Shown: one piece after another, positions 17,920 through 26,994 of the stretch
How the letters are laid out: each line of letters starts with the position of its first letter
How positions within the stretch are numbered: position 1 is the first letter of the stretch
NCBI RefSeq assembly: GCF_900109915.1
Contig: NZ_FOBU01000003.1
Coordinates: 62,001 to 126,000 of the forward strand
From: Luteibacter sp. UNCMF331Sha3.1
GTDB lineage: Bacteria > Pseudomonadota > Gammaproteobacteria > Xanthomonadales > Rhodanobacteraceae
DNA: 64,000 nucleotides
Direction of reading: 5' to 3'
The notes under the pieces: model-generated
Seen by the model: the letters and a program-made list of their open reading frames with translations, nothing else
Database searches by the model: none
What the model was told of the DNA's origin: nothing
Made by a program: the position numbers and the translations under genes

Positions 17920-19269
17920 ATGAAAGTCACGATCTTTGGAACCGGCTACGTCGGCCTCGTCACGGGAGCCTGTCTCGCGGAGATGGGTAACCACGTGGTC
18001 TGCGTGGACGTGGACGCCGGCAAGGTCGAGCGGCTGAAGAAGGGCGAGATTCCGATCTACGAGCCCGGCCTCGAACCGATGGTGATCCGCAACCACGGCG
18101 AAGGTCGCCTCGATTTCACGACCGACGCCGAGCCGGCGGTGGCGCACGGCGACGTCGTGTTCATCGCCGTCGGCACGCCGCCCGACGAAGACGGCAGCGC
18201 CGACCTCCAGTACGTGCTGGCCGTGGCGAAGACCATTGGCGACCACATCGACCGGTACACCGTGGTCGTGAACAAGTCGACGGTGCCGGTGGGCACGGCC
18301 GACCGCGTCCGTGCCGCCGTGGCGGCGCGCCTCGAAGCGCGTGGTGTCGACGTGCCGTTCGACGTCGTCTCCAATCCCGAATTCCTCAAGGAGGGCGACG
18401 CGGTCGAAGACTGCATGCGCCCGGACCGCATCATCGTGGGTGCGTCGAGTGCGAAGGCCGTTGGCGTGCTGCGCAAACTCTACGCGCCGTTCAACCGCAA
18501 TCACGATCGCATGGTGCTGATGGATGTGCGCTCCGCGGAGCTGACGAAGTACGCGGCCAACGCGATGCTCGCGACGAAGATCAGCTTCATGAACGAGATC
18601 GCGAACATCGCCGAGCACGTGGGCGCGGATGTCGAGCTCGTCCGGCAGGGCATCGGCGCGGATCCTCGCATCGGTTATCACTTCATCTACCCCGGCGCCG
18701 GCTACGGCGGATCGTGCTTCCCCAAGGACGTGCAGGCGCTCGCGCGCACCGCGCATTCGGTGGGTTACGAAGCGCGCCTGCTCGATGCCGTGGAGGCCGT
18801 CAACGACGCGCAGAAGTCGCGCCTGTTCGAGCTGGTCTCGAAGCATTTCGGCGGCAAGCTGAAGGGTCGCACCATCGCCGTCTGGGGACTGGCCTTCAAG
18901 GCGAATACCGACGACATGCGCGAAGCGTCGAGCCGGCGTCTCATGGAGCAACTCTGGGAGGCCGGCGCCAGTGTGCGCGCGTTCGATCCCGAAGCCGCCC
19001 ACGAAACCCATCGCATCTACGGCGATCGCGACGACCTCCGCCTCGTCGAACGTCCCTACGAGGCGCTGGAAGGGGCCGACGCGCTCGTCATCGTCACGGA
19101 GTGGAAGGCTTTCCGCAGCCCGGACTTCGCGCGCGTGAAGGCGTTGCTCGGCACGCCGGTGATCTTCGACGGTCGCAACATCTACGATCCGGCCCTCGTC
19201 GAGGAAGCCGGTATCGCGTATTACGGCATCGGTCGCGGCCGCAGCCTCGCGGGCAGCGACCATGGATGA
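17920..19269 (+). CDS. ugd: UDP-glucose 6-dehydrogenase
   Basis: This 449-residue enzyme oxidises UDP-glucose to UDP-glucuronate with two NAD+, supplying sugar for polysaccharides and lipid A modification. It has the N-terminal Rossmann motif [19 protein letters not shown], the catalytic Cys in [16 protein letters not shown] near residue 267, and the C-terminal UDP-binding domain with [17 protein letters not shown]. The length is normal. The ATG at 17920 follows GGGAG and starts directly at the Rossmann fold; an in-frame opening to 17803 crosses the REP unit and is not coding. It overlaps the SlyX gene by 8 bases. Confidence 0.96.
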   Translation: MKVTIFGTGYVGLVTGACLAEMGNHVVCVDVDAGKVERLKKGEIPIYEPGLEPMVIRNHGEGRLDFTTDAEPAVAHGDVVFIAVGTPPDEDGSADLQYVLAVAKTIGDHIDRYTVVVNKSTVPVGTADRVRAAVAARLEARGVDVPFDVVSNPEFLKEGDAVEDCMRPDRIIVGASSAKAVGVLRKLYAPFNRNHDRMVLMDVRSAELTKYAANAMLATKISFMNEIANIAEHVGADVELVRQGIGADPRIGYHFIYPGAGYGGSCFPKDVQALARTAHSVGYEARLLDAVEAVNDAQKSRLFELVSKHFGGKLKGRTIAVWGLAFKANTDDMREASSRRLMEQLWEAGASVRAFDPEAAHETHRIYGDRDDLRLVERPYEALEGADALVIVTEWKAFRSPDFARVKALLGTPVIFDGRNIYDPALVEEAGIAYYGIGRGRSLAGSDHG

Positions 19270-19474
19270 CATGGAAGAACGCATCACCGAACTCGAGGTG
19301 CGCCTCGCGTTCGTGGACGATACCGTCAACGGTCTTTCGTCGGCGGACGCGGAAATCGCGCGTCGGCTGGACCTGCTGGAACGAGCCCTGCGCGATCTGC
19401 GCTCGGACCTCGTGAACATGCGCGCGGGGATCGGCGGCGACGCCGCCAGCGAACCCCCGCCGCCGCACTACTGA
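19262..19474 (+). CDS. slyX: SlyX family protein
   Basis: This 70-residue coiled-coil protein ([23 protein letters not shown]...) ends in a Pro-rich PPPPHY tail, the hallmark of SlyX. The family's function is unknown. Translation is coupled to ugd, whose stop lies 8 bases inside this gene. Confidence 0.88.
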   Translation: MDDMEERITELEVRLAFVDDTVNGLSSADAEIARRLDLLERALRDLRSDLVNMRAGIGGDAASEPPPPHY

Positions 19475-19499
19475 AGCAATCGAACGAGTCTTACCGATC

Positions 19500-20171
19500 A
19501 TGGCAGAGTCCCTGCGCGACCAGTTGTTGAAGAGCGGCCTCGTGAAAGACGTTCGCGAGGAGAAAAGGAATCCGTCGCCTCCGCGGCAGGGGCAGAACGG
19601 CTCCGCGAGCGGTCAGCCCTATGCGGGCAACCGGCCGAAGCAGGGCGGCAAGCCGCAGGGCGGTCGTCCCGGGCAAGGCGGCCGACCGGACCGGGGCGGC
19701 CGTCCTCCGCAGCACGGGAGCAAGCCGGGCAAGTCCGCACAGGGCTCGCAGCCGCGCAAGGACGGCGAGATCGACCTGGCCAAGGCCTATGCGATCCGGG
19801 CGCAGACCGACGCCTCCGAACGCCGCAAGGCCGAAGCCGAAGCGGCCGAGGCGGCGCGCCTGCGTAAGGAGCGCAAGCGAAAGGTCGAAGAGCTTCTGAA
19901 GGGCAAGGCCCTCAATCTCGCCGAAGCCGATCAGGTCAGGCACTTTCCATATGGCGACAAGATTCGCCGGGTGCATGTCGACACGGCACAGCTCGCCGCG
20001 CTCAACGCGGGCGAACTCGGGGTCGTGCAGCAGGGCGGACGCTATCTCGTCGTCGATAAGTCGGTGATCGACGCGCTGCGCGACATCGCGCCGGAGTTCA
20101 TCGCGCTGATGGTCGACCCGAATGCGACGAGCGAATCGGACGATGGCGTGCCCGACGATCTGATGTGGTGA
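19500..20171 (+). CDS. DUF2058 family protein (YaiL-like)
   Basis: This 223-residue cytoplasmic protein has a conserved N-terminal MAESLRDQLLKSGLV and a C-terminal domain (residues ~135-215) that match DUF2058/YaiL, a nucleoprotein-associated family of unclear role. Between them lies a long Gly/Gln/Arg/Pro-rich linker (residues ~25-90) with GGRPGQGGRPDRGG-type repeats, then a highly charged helix (ERRKAEAEAAEAARLRKERKRK). The basic, disordered linker suggests nucleic acid binding (inference). It follows slyX by 25 bases and converges on the beta-oxidation gene across a REP palindrome. Confidence 0.82.
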   Translation: MAESLRDQLLKSGLVKDVREEKRNPSPPRQGQNGSASGQPYAGNRPKQGGKPQGGRPGQGGRPDRGGRPPQHGSKPGKSAQGSQPRKDGEIDLAKAYAIRAQTDASERRKAEAEAAEAARLRKERKRKVEELLKGKALNLAEADQVRHFPYGDKIRRVHVDTAQLAALNAGELGVVQQGGRYLVVDKSVIDALRDIAPEFIALMVDPNATSESDDGVPDDLMW

Positions 20172-20195
20172 AAGCCGTCACGGCGTAACGACGCA

Positions 20196-20270
20196 TGTGG
20201 GAGCGGCCTTGGCCGCGATGGGTGCTCGTGGCAAGGGCAAGCACCCATCGCGGCCGAGGCCGCTCCCACA
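20196..20270. repeat. REP-like palindrome, second copy of the 1205-1275 type
   Basis: Arms of 31 bases (TGTGGGAGCGG...GGTGCT and complement, mismatched only at CCTTGG versus CCGAGG) surround a 13-base loop. Arm sequence equals that of 1205-1275 while the loop differs, so it is a dispersed element. It separates two convergent genes. Confidence 0.85.
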
Positions 20271-20286
20271 CGACCAGCCGAGCGGG

Positions 20287-22344
20287 TTACGCCGCTGGCG
20301 CGGAGAGTTCCGGGTTATCCCAGCCTTCCTTCTTCGCGAAGCGCGCGCCGTGCTTCTGCTCCAGCTTCGCCAGTCGCTCGCGCACGGCGGCGACGCCTTC
20401 GGTGCGGACGTACTGGATCGGGCCGCCGCGGAACGGCGCGAAGCCCGTGCCGAAGATCACGCCGGCGTCGAGCAGGTCGGCATCGTCCACCACGTTTTCG
20501 GCGAGGCAGGCGATCGCTTCATTCACCATGGGAAGGATCATGCGGTCCTGGATATCGGACGGCGCGACGTAATCAGGGTCGACTTCCGGCTTGTCCGGCT
20601 TGCCTTCCTTCCAGACGTAGAGGCCTTCGCCGTCCTTCTTGCCACGCTTGTTCGCGGCGATCTTCTCGTCGAGACCATGCGGTACTTCCAGACCGAGGAA
20701 CGGCGCGAGTTCCTTGCCGACGGAGGCGCAGACATCGAGGCCGACGGTATCGGCGAGTTCGATCGGGCCCATCGGCATGCCGAACTTCTTCGCTTCGCGG
20801 TCGAGCACAGGCCCCGGCACGCCTTCGTTGTAGAGGCGCATCGCCTCCATCAGGTACGGCATGAGGATACGGTTGACGAGGAAGCCCGGCGTGCCCTTGA
20901 CGGGAACGGGAAGCTTGCCGATCGCCTTGCAGAAGGCCAGCGCGCGCTTCTCGATCGCCGGATCGAGGGCGTCGTGACGCACCACCTCCACCAGCGGCAT
21001 CTGCGCCACCGGATTGAAGAAGTGCAGGCCGAGGAACCGCTGCGGCGCCTTCAGCCCGTGACGCAGCTCGTCGAGCGGAATGGACGACGTGTTGCTGGCC
21101 AGGATCTCGTCGGCCTGGAACTGCGGCTCGATGGCGGCATACAGCGCGTGTTTCGCTTCCGGGTTCTCGTAGATGGCCTCGATGGCGAGGTCGGCATCGG
21201 CCACGCCCTTGCCCTCGACGTCGGCGCGCAGGCGCGCGACCGCCGCATCGACTTTCGCCGGCGCCTTGAGCTTCTTCTCGAACAGTGTGCGTGCCCGCTT
21301 GATCGCCGGCTCGACGAAGCGCGCCTCGCGATCCTGCAACGTGACCTGGAAGCCCTTCAGCGCGGACCATGCCGCGATGTCTCCACCCATGGTTCCCGCG
21401 CCGACGACGTGCACGTGCGAGATGCCGTGGTCCGTGCCGCCGCCGAGCCCCTTAAGGCGCTCCTGGAGGAAGAAGATGCGGATGAGGTTGCGTGCCGTCG
21501 GCGTCGTGGCGAGCTTCGCGACCGACTTCGCCTCGAGCCGGAGCCGCTGCTGGATCGACGGACCGCCGCGGGCCCAGGTATCGATGAGCGCGAAGGGCGC
21601 CGGGTAGTGTTCCCTGCGCACCTTCGCGGCGGTCTGCTTGCGCACCATGGGCGCGAGGATCGCGCGGGCGAGCAGCGTGTTCGTGGCCCAGCCCTTGGCG
21701 CGCTGCGCGAACGGGCGCGCGGACGGGCGGCGTGCGAGTGCCCGCGCCTCGGCGAGCAGTTCGTCCGGACGCGCGAGGCGGTCGACGAGGCCCACCGCCC
21801 TGGCGCGGCGCGCGTTGAACGGCTTGCCGGTGAGCATCGCGGGCAGCGCGTCCGGCGCGCCGATCAGGCGCGGCAGGCGGGCGCTGCCGCCCCAGCCCGG
21901 GTGGATGCCGAGCATGACTTCGGGGAGAGCGATCTTCGTCGCGTCGTCGTCCGCCGCGATGCGCAGGCGGCAGGCGAGGGCGAGTTCCGTGCCGCCGCCC
22001 ATGCAGGCGCCGTGGATGGCGGCCACGGTGGGGAAGGGAAGCCGCGCCAGGTTCTCGAAGACGCGCTGGCCATTCTCGATGTTCTCGAGCACCGTGCCGG
22101 TCTGCGCGTATTCCACGAATTCCCGTATGTCGGCGCCGACCGCGAAACCCATCGGCTTGGCGGAATGGATGACGACGCCCTTGGGGCCTTCGATGGCGAG
22201 CCGTTCGACGAGCGTGTCCAGTTCGTCGAGCACCTCGCGGGACAGCGCGTTGGCGCTGGCGCCCTCGCGGTCCAGGGTCAGGACGACGATGCCGTCGTCG
22301 CCTTCGCTGGTCTTCCAGTGCTTGAATCGGAGTCCTTCGAACAT
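20287..22344 (-). CDS. fadJ: Bifunctional enoyl-CoA hydratase / 3-hydroxyacyl-CoA dehydrogenase (FadB/FadJ type)
   Basis: This 685-residue multifunctional alpha subunit of fatty-acid beta-oxidation carries a crotonase domain (residues ~1-200) with the oxyanion-hole segments AVGADIREF and IHGACMGGGTELALAC. It is followed by the NAD-binding dehydrogenase domain with VVGAGTMGGDIAAW, the IVVSNTSS-like SNTSSIPLDEL and the HFFNPVAQMPLVEV catalytic His region, then the C-terminal helical domain. No thiolase gene is adjacent, unlike classical fadBA. The start at 22344 (MFEGLRFKHW) is the family-typical N-terminus although the ribosome site is weak; MVMRSF at about 22380 is an alternative. fadB versus fadJ cannot be decided from sequence alone. 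Confidence 0.9.
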   Translation of the reverse strand: MFEGLRFKHWKTSEGDDGIVVLTLDREGASANALSREVLDELDTLVERLAIEGPKGVVIHSAKPMGFAVGADIREFVEYAQTGTVLENIENGQRVFENLARLPFPTVAAIHGACMGGGTELALACRLRIAADDDATKIALPEVMLGIHPGWGGSARLPRLIGAPDALPAMLTGKPFNARRARAVGLVDRLARPDELLAEARALARRPSARPFAQRAKGWATNTLLARAILAPMVRKQTAAKVRREHYPAPFALIDTWARGGPSIQQRLRLEAKSVAKLATTPTARNLIRIFFLQERLKGLGGGTDHGISHVHVVGAGTMGGDIAAWSALKGFQVTLQDREARFVEPAIKRARTLFEKKLKAPAKVDAAVARLRADVEGKGVADADLAIEAIYENPEAKHALYAAIEPQFQADEILASNTSSIPLDELRHGLKAPQRFLGLHFFNPVAQMPLVEVVRHDALDPAIEKRALAFCKAIGKLPVPVKGTPGFLVNRILMPYLMEAMRLYNEGVPGPVLDREAKKFGMPMGPIELADTVGLDVCASVGKELAPFLGLEVPHGLDEKIAANKRGKKDGEGLYVWKEGKPDKPEVDPDYVAPSDIQDRMILPMVNEAIACLAENVVDDADLLDAGVIFGTGFAPFRGGPIQYVRTEGVAAVRERLAKLEQKHGARFAKKEGWDNPELSAPAA

Positions 22345-22490
22345 GGCTGGTCGTACGGTGGCGAATGAGCGCATCACCATACCGTTCCGCAGGGACGATT
22401 GCGATACCCGCCCGTACGGCGTCCGCGATGGCTGGCGTACGCCCCCGTATTGGGCGGATACTGCGCGCCAGCCAAGTTGCCCGACAGCCG

Positions 22491-22967
22491 ATGGACCACA
22501 GCGTAGGAAACGATGTCTTCGACCGCATCCTGTCGGCGTCCGGGCCGCTGGTGGCACTGAAGACCAATGAGCCGGCGTTGCTCATCGAGCAGTTCCGACT
22601 CGTCGCCCGTCGGACGGGGCAGGCGGCCTATCTCTGGCGGCACGCCGAGGGCCTCGTGAGCCTTCGCGATGCACAGATGAAAGTGCCGGGCTGCCAGCGC
22701 CTCGGCGACGCCCTCCGCTACATCCTGCAGAGCCTGCACTTCGGCGTATATCTCATCGACATGCCGCCCGGCGTGCCGAGTGCCACCGACGGTGCGCTTT
22801 TACGGCAACTTTCGCGGACGCAGACCGGCCACGTCCGGCGCGTCGTGCTGCTCGGAGCGGGCCCGACGCTGCTCGCGACGTTCGAGAGCGACGTCAGCGT
22901 GGTGGACGCCGACTGGCAGGCGCGCAGCACGGCGCCGCGCCTGCGCGACGGGCGCTGGATCGTCTGA
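22491..22967 (+). CDS. Hypothetical protein coupled to a GGDEF-EAL gene
   Basis: This 158-residue soluble protein has no signal peptide. I do not recognise a named family. The opening FDRILSASGPLVALKTNEPALLIEQF, followed by a Tyr-Leu-Trp-Arg segment, is reminiscent of the N-terminal domain of Ycf46-type AAA ATPases, but the protein stops before any Walker motif, so it would be that domain alone (weak inference). Its stop overlaps the start of the next gene as TGATG, so the two are made together and may act together in cyclic-di-GMP signalling. I chose the ATG at 22491; in-frame starts from 22365 overlap the promoter region of the divergent fadJ gene. Confidence 0.65.
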   Translation: MDHSVGNDVFDRILSASGPLVALKTNEPALLIEQFRLVARRTGQAAYLWRHAEGLVSLRDAQMKVPGCQRLGDALRYILQSLHFGVYLIDMPPGVPSATDGALLRQLSRTQTGHVRRVVLLGAGPTLLATFESDVSVVDADWQARSTAPRLRDGRWIV

Positions 22968-25492
22968 TGGGCGCCGTGAACGCTCCCGAAGGCGTGCTCA
23001 TCTTCACCGGCCGTCGCGACGTGCGCCGGTCGATATTCGACGCCCTCGACATCGACGGCGACCTTGTGCTGCTCAGCGCACGCGACGCGAATCAGCTGGA
23101 GGTGCTGCTTGCCGACGCACCGCCGTTGCACGTCGCGGTGGTCGGTGCCGACGGCAGCGCCGACATGGCGCAAGGGCTGCGCATCCTGCGCGCCTCGCCT
23201 GCCTATGCGGGGCTGCCGATCGTGCACGTGGTGGCCGACGAGCCCGGCGTCGCGCCGGACGGCGCCGCGACATGGCTGCGCGAGGGCGCCATCGCCACCG
23301 AGCTCGCGCAGCGGGTCCGGGCCGCGATTCGCGCGCCCGCGGCATCGCCGGCCCCGAAGGGCCCGGACTGGCGTTTCGCCTTCGACGCCGGTGCGGCCTG
23401 GGTGGTCGCGTCCACGCCGGATGGCTGCATCGTCGAGAGCGGGCAGGCGATGGAGCGACTCTGCAAGGGCGACGGCCCCGTGCAGGGGCGACTCCTCTCC
23501 GAACTTTTCGTGCTCGCCGACGGCGCCGAATGGCCGGTGCCCGATGGCGAGGGGGTGCCGTGCACCTTACGCCTGCGCGATGGCACGGACATCGTCGGCG
23601 AGGTCGACGTGCGGCACCTGGTGGACGCGGGGAATCATCGTATCGCCGTCGGTTTTCGTGACTTACGAGCGATGGACACGGCGGCGCGCGCGCTCGCGCT
23701 GCTCGCCGTGCTCGACGCCTGCCCGAGCGACGACGAAGGCATGGCGGAGGCCGCGGCGATGCTTGCCGACGCCCTCGACCTCGATATCGTCGCCGTGTGG
23801 TCCGCTTTCCCGGAGAGCGAGACCGGGCCGGAAGTGCTCGCCCGCATCTGGAACGGGACGGGGACCGTGGCGTGGCCCGAGGCGGCGGACCTTCCGTTGC
23901 TGAAGATATGCCTCGGCGGCGAAGCGCTGTCCCACCTGGGCGACGAGAGCGGGCTGCCGATGGGCGATCCGCTCGTCGACGTGCTCGGGCTGACCTCGTA
24001 CGCCTGGCTGCCGTTGCTCGACGAGCGTCGTTGCGTGCTCGGCGCGCTGTTCACGGGGCGCCGCCGCCGATCGGGCGACGCCGCGGTACTGGCTCCGGCA
24101 TTGCGCGCCGCGGCGGCACGCTTCGCGTCGGCCCTCGAGTTGCGCCGCACGCGCGAGCAGGGGCGCGAGCGCGGGCTGATCGATCAGCTGACCGGCCTGC
24201 CCAACCGTCTTCTGTTCAACGACCGCCTGGACACCACGATCCGTGAGGCCGAGCGCACCGGCGAGTGTTTCGCCACGCTGCTCGTCGACCTCGATCGCTT
24301 CAAGAGCATCAACGATACGCTCGGCCATTCGGTGGGCGATCAGGTGTTGATGGCGGTCGCCCGGCGACTGCGGGCGAGCGTGCGCGCCTCCGACACCGTC
24401 GCGCGTTACGCGGGCGACGAGTTCACGATGACGCTGCGCCACATCATCAAGCGCGACGACGTGCTACGCATCGCCGAGAAGGTGGTACAGGCCATGGAGA
24501 TCCCGCTGTCGCTCGACGACGGCTCCGAACTGCAGGTCACCGTGTCGGTCGGCATCTCGTTCTTCCCGGACGACGCCGTCGAAGGCGAACTGCTGTTGCG
24601 TCACGCCGACGAGGCCATGTACGGGGCCAAGAGCCTCGGCCGCAACAATTATCAGGTGTACGCGGCGAACGTCGACACGGCGCAACAGCAGCAGGCCGAA
24701 CTCAAGGCGCGCCTGCGCCACGCGGTGCGCAACGACGAGCTGAGGGTGTATTACCAGCCGCAGGTCGAGGCGATGAGCGAAGACATCGTCGGCATGGAAG
24801 CGCTGGTGCGCTGGGAACACCCCGAACTGGGCATGATCAGTCCCGCGTTCTTCATACCGCTGGCCGAAGCCAGCGGGCTCATCGTGCCGATCGGCGAATG
24901 GGTGCTGCGCACCGCCTGCGCGCAGGCGAAGATCTGGCAGGACCGCTACGGCCTCGGCCTGCGGCTCGGCGTCAACCTGTCCGCCGTGCAGCTGATGCAG
25001 CCGAACCTCGCGGCCGTGGTCGCGAGCGCGTTGCGCGATACGGCGCTCGAGGCGTCGCAGCTGGAACTCGAGGTGACGGAAAGCATCAGCGTGAAGACCG
25101 TGCCGCACCTGGTCGAGACGCTGGACGCCCTGCACGCGATGGGCTGCCGGATAGCCATCGACGACTTCGGCACGGGCGCCGCCTCGCTCGACTACCTCCG
25201 CCGCCTTCCGGCCGACCGGATCAAGATCGACCAGAGCTTCGTCCGCAATATCGGTGTCGATCCCGACGACGAGGCGATCGTCCGCGCCACCATCGACATG
25301 GCCCATCGCCTGAAGCGCGGCGTCGTGGCCGAGGGCGTCGAGATCGAACAGCACCTGCACTTCCTGCGCGCCAACGGATGCGACGAGCTGCAGGGTTACC
25401 TGTTCTGCCGCCCGCTGCCCACCCCGGCCTTCGACAAGCTGCTCGCCGAGCGCGAACGTGTCGTCAGCGAAGGGCAGGCCGTGCCCGCCTGA
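22967..25492 (+). CDS. Cyclic-di-GMP signalling protein with GGDEF and EAL domains
   Basis: This 841-residue cytoplasmic protein has no membrane segment. Residues 1-130 look like a degenerate receiver-like domain, and ~130-400 hold PAS/GAF-like sensory sequence. The GGDEF domain starts at ~406 (DQLTGLPNR) with an intact AGDEF site near 481 and an RASD inhibitory site five residues before it. The EAL domain starts at ~590 with EALVRW (~610), ESISV, DDFGTG (~731), KID and AEGVE all present, so both synthesis and hydrolysis of cyclic-di-GMP look possible; the dominant activity is not readable. It is translated from an ATG overlapping the preceding stop (TGATG). Confidence 0.93.
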   Translation: MGAVNAPEGVLIFTGRRDVRRSIFDALDIDGDLVLLSARDANQLEVLLADAPPLHVAVVGADGSADMAQGLRILRASPAYAGLPIVHVVADEPGVAPDGAATWLREGAIATELAQRVRAAIRAPAASPAPKGPDWRFAFDAGAAWVVASTPDGCIVESGQAMERLCKGDGPVQGRLLSELFVLADGAEWPVPDGEGVPCTLRLRDGTDIVGEVDVRHLVDAGNHRIAVGFRDLRAMDTAARALALLAVLDACPSDDEGMAEAAAMLADALDLDIVAVWSAFPESETGPEVLARIWNGTGTVAWPEAADLPLLKICLGGEALSHLGDESGLPMGDPLVDVLGLTSYAWLPLLDERRCVLGALFTGRRRRSGDAAVLAPALRAAAARFASALELRRTREQGRERGLIDQLTGLPNRLLFNDRLDTTIREAERTGECFATLLVDLDRFKSINDTLGHSVGDQVLMAVARRLRASVRASDTVARYAGDEFTMTLRHIIKRDDVLRIAEKVVQAMEIPLSLDDGSELQVTVSVGISFFPDDAVEGELLLRHADEAMYGAKSLGRNNYQVYAANVDTAQQQQAELKARLRHAVRNDELRVYYQPQVEAMSEDIVGMEALVRWEHPELGMISPAFFIPLAEASGLIVPIGEWVLRTACAQAKIWQDRYGLGLRLGVNLSAVQLMQPNLAAVVASALRDTALEASQLELEVTESISVKTVPHLVETLDALHAMGCRIAIDDFGTGAASLDYLRRLPADRIKIDQSFVRNIGVDPDDEAIVRATIDMAHRLKRGVVAEGVEIEQHLHFLRANGCDELQGYLFCRPLPTPAFDKLLAERERVVSEGQAVPA

Positions 25493-25568
25493 GGGCGAGT
25501 CTCGCCCGCCCTTGAGGTCGGGCGGCGTGCCCCGCATAGTTTCAGGGCCGGGACATCGGCCGGCGCAA

Positions 25569-25596
25569 TGAACTTGCGCCGTCAACGCTTGTCTCA
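25569..25596 (+). promoter_or_regulatory. Sigma-E type promoter of rpoE
   Basis: TGAACTT, a 16-base spacer and TCTCA lie 45 bases before the rpoE start, matching the sigma-E consensus and the promoter before the FKBP gene. It indicates autoregulation of rpoE. Confidence 0.65.
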
Positions 25597-25641
25597 GCTG
25601 CGCCCGCGACTGGCCCCGACAGAGTTAAGGAGACGGCCCGG

Positions 25642-26238
25642 ATGGGCGAAAACGAACTGGATCAAGCACTTGTAGAGCGTGTGCAGCAAGGGGACCGCCG
25701 CGCGTTCGATCTGCTTGTCCGCAAGTACCAGCACAAGGTCATCGCGCTGATCTCCCGCTACGTCCACGACCGGACGGAGTGCGAGGACATCGCCCAGGAG
25801 GCCTTCGTGCGCGCCTGGCGCGCGCTGGCATCGTTCCGGGGCGAAAGCGCGTTCTACACCTGGCTCTACAAGATCGCCGTGAACACGGCCAAGAATCACC
25901 TCGTCGCGATGGGCCGACGCCCGCCCACGGGCGATATCGACGTGGAAGATGCCGTTTATGTGCCGGGCGCGACCCGAATGCACGAGAGCGCCACCCCCGA
26001 ACGCGAAATGATGCGGGAACAGGTGGAACAAACCGTCTATTCCACTGTCCAAGCACTGCCTGAAGAACTTCGGGTCGCGATCACCCTGCGCGAGGTGGAA
26101 GGCAAGAGCTACGAGGATATTGCCGCCATCATGGACTGCCCCATCGGTACCGTCCGTTCGCGTATTTTCAGGGCTCGCGAAGCCATCGACCAGAAACTGC
26201 GGCCGCTGTTGTCCGACCGCGAGGACTACACCCCATGA
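25642..26238 (+). CDS. rpoE: RNA polymerase sigma-E factor
   Basis: This 198-residue ECF sigma factor shows region 2 (LVRKYQHKVIALISRYV, ECEDIAQEAFVRAWRAL, FYTWLYKIAVNTAKN) and region 4 (LPEELRVAITLREVEGKSYEDIA, IGTVRSRIFRAREAI). It closely resembles RpoE/AlgU, the envelope-stress sigma factor. GAG AC-type ribosome signal AAGGAGA precedes the ATG. Its last codons overlap the anti-sigma gene (ATGA), and the MucD protease follows, so the whole circuit is together. It should be held at the membrane by RseA until misfolded outer-membrane proteins trigger release. Confidence 0.96.
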   Translation: MGENELDQALVERVQQGDRRAFDLLVRKYQHKVIALISRYVHDRTECEDIAQEAFVRAWRALASFRGESAFYTWLYKIAVNTAKNHLVAMGRRPPTGDIDVEDAVYVPGATRMHESATPEREMMREQVEQTVYSTVQALPEELRVAITLREVEGKSYEDIAAIMDCPIGTVRSRIFRAREAIDQKLRPLLSDREDYTP

Positions 26239-26879
26239 GCGAAGCCAATCGGGAAATTCTCTCCGCCGGCATGGACGGCGAGCTGTCGCGGGAGGAAATC
26301 CGTTTCCTGCTGCGTCGTCTCGAGGCCGATCCGGTGCTCGCCGACACGTGGGCACGGTTCCACGTCGCGCGCGACGGGCTTCGTCACGAGCCCTCGTTGC
26401 TCGCATCCGACGACTTTGCCAGCCGCGTCATGGCCGCTATCGAGGCCGAACCCTCGGCGAGCGTCGCGCCCCGTCGTCGCTGGCTGCACTGGTCGGCGGG
26501 CGGTGCCATCGCCGCGAGTGTCGCGGTCGCGGCGCTCATGCTTTCGCAGCCTGCCGGCACCGGCTCCACGCCGGATGTCGCCAAGCAGACGGTGGTGGCG
26601 GGCGATACCGACCTGGCGTCCGCACCGGCGCAGGCCTCGGCTCCGGTCGCGCCGCAGTGGCTGATGGGCGGTAACGTCGCGTCGCAGTTCACGCAGAAGG
26701 CCGCGTTCGACAGCTCCGGCGATGCCGGCGCGGCGGCCTACCTGCCGCGTTCCACGCCTTACCAGATCCATCGTGCCCGGGCGGCTGCCGCCGCGCCGGA
26801 AGGCAATGGCTACATGCTGATGATCCGTCCCGACGGTAGTCGCTATGTGCAGCCGGTTGTCGCGCCGCAGGCGCGCTGA
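26235..26879 (+). CDS. rseA: Anti-sigma-E factor RseA/MucA
   Basis: This is a 214-residue single-span membrane protein. The N-terminal cytoplasmic domain (MSEANREILSAGMDGELSREEIRFLLRRLEAD) is the RseA_N sigma-binding domain. One hydrophobic segment at ~83-105 (WSAGGAIAASVAVAALML) crosses the inner membrane, and the rest is periplasmic and Ala/Pro-rich, with an RseA_C-like end. It overlaps rpoE by four bases. No rseB homologue is present between it and mucD, so regulation may rest on site-1/site-2 proteases encoded elsewhere. Confidence 0.9.
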   Translation: MSEANREILSAGMDGELSREEIRFLLRRLEADPVLADTWARFHVARDGLRHEPSLLASDDFASRVMAAIEAEPSASVAPRRRWLHWSAGGAIAASVAVAALMLSQPAGTGSTPDVAKQTVVAGDTDLASAPAQASAPVAPQWLMGGNVASQFTQKAAFDSSGDAGAAAYLPRSTPYQIHRARAAAAAPEGNGYMLMIRPDGSRYVQPVVAPQAR

Positions 26880-26885
26880 ATCATC

Positions 26886-26907
26886 GCGCCGGCCGTCCGG
26901 CCGGCGC
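26886..26907 (+). other. Strong GC hairpin between rseA and mucD
   Basis: GCGCCGGCC and its exact complement surround GTCC, seven bases after the rseA stop, then ATTTCC. Without a T-run it is a weak terminator candidate or an mRNA-stabilising hairpin that could lower mucD expression relative to rpoE. Further on, GTGTCCAGA occurs twice (about 26955 and 26969). Confidence 0.4.
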
Positions 26908-26994
26908 ATTTCCGAATCATGAACCGCCGTGCGGTAGGCACCGCACGGGCAACTGTGTCCAGAAAGAAGTGTCCAGATAAGAAGGAGTGAATCG

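Noticed and set aside
20197-22368. A 723-codon plus-strand frame opposite the beta-oxidation gene
   Set aside because: It begins inside a REP palindrome and its translation is Arg/Ala/His-rich with no fold. The minus strand encodes a full FadB/FadJ-type enzyme.
26955-26978. Short direct repeat GTGTCCAGA before mucD, considered as a regulator site
   Set aside because: There are only two copies of nine bases, with no palindrome and no match to a known operator. Noted but not claimed.
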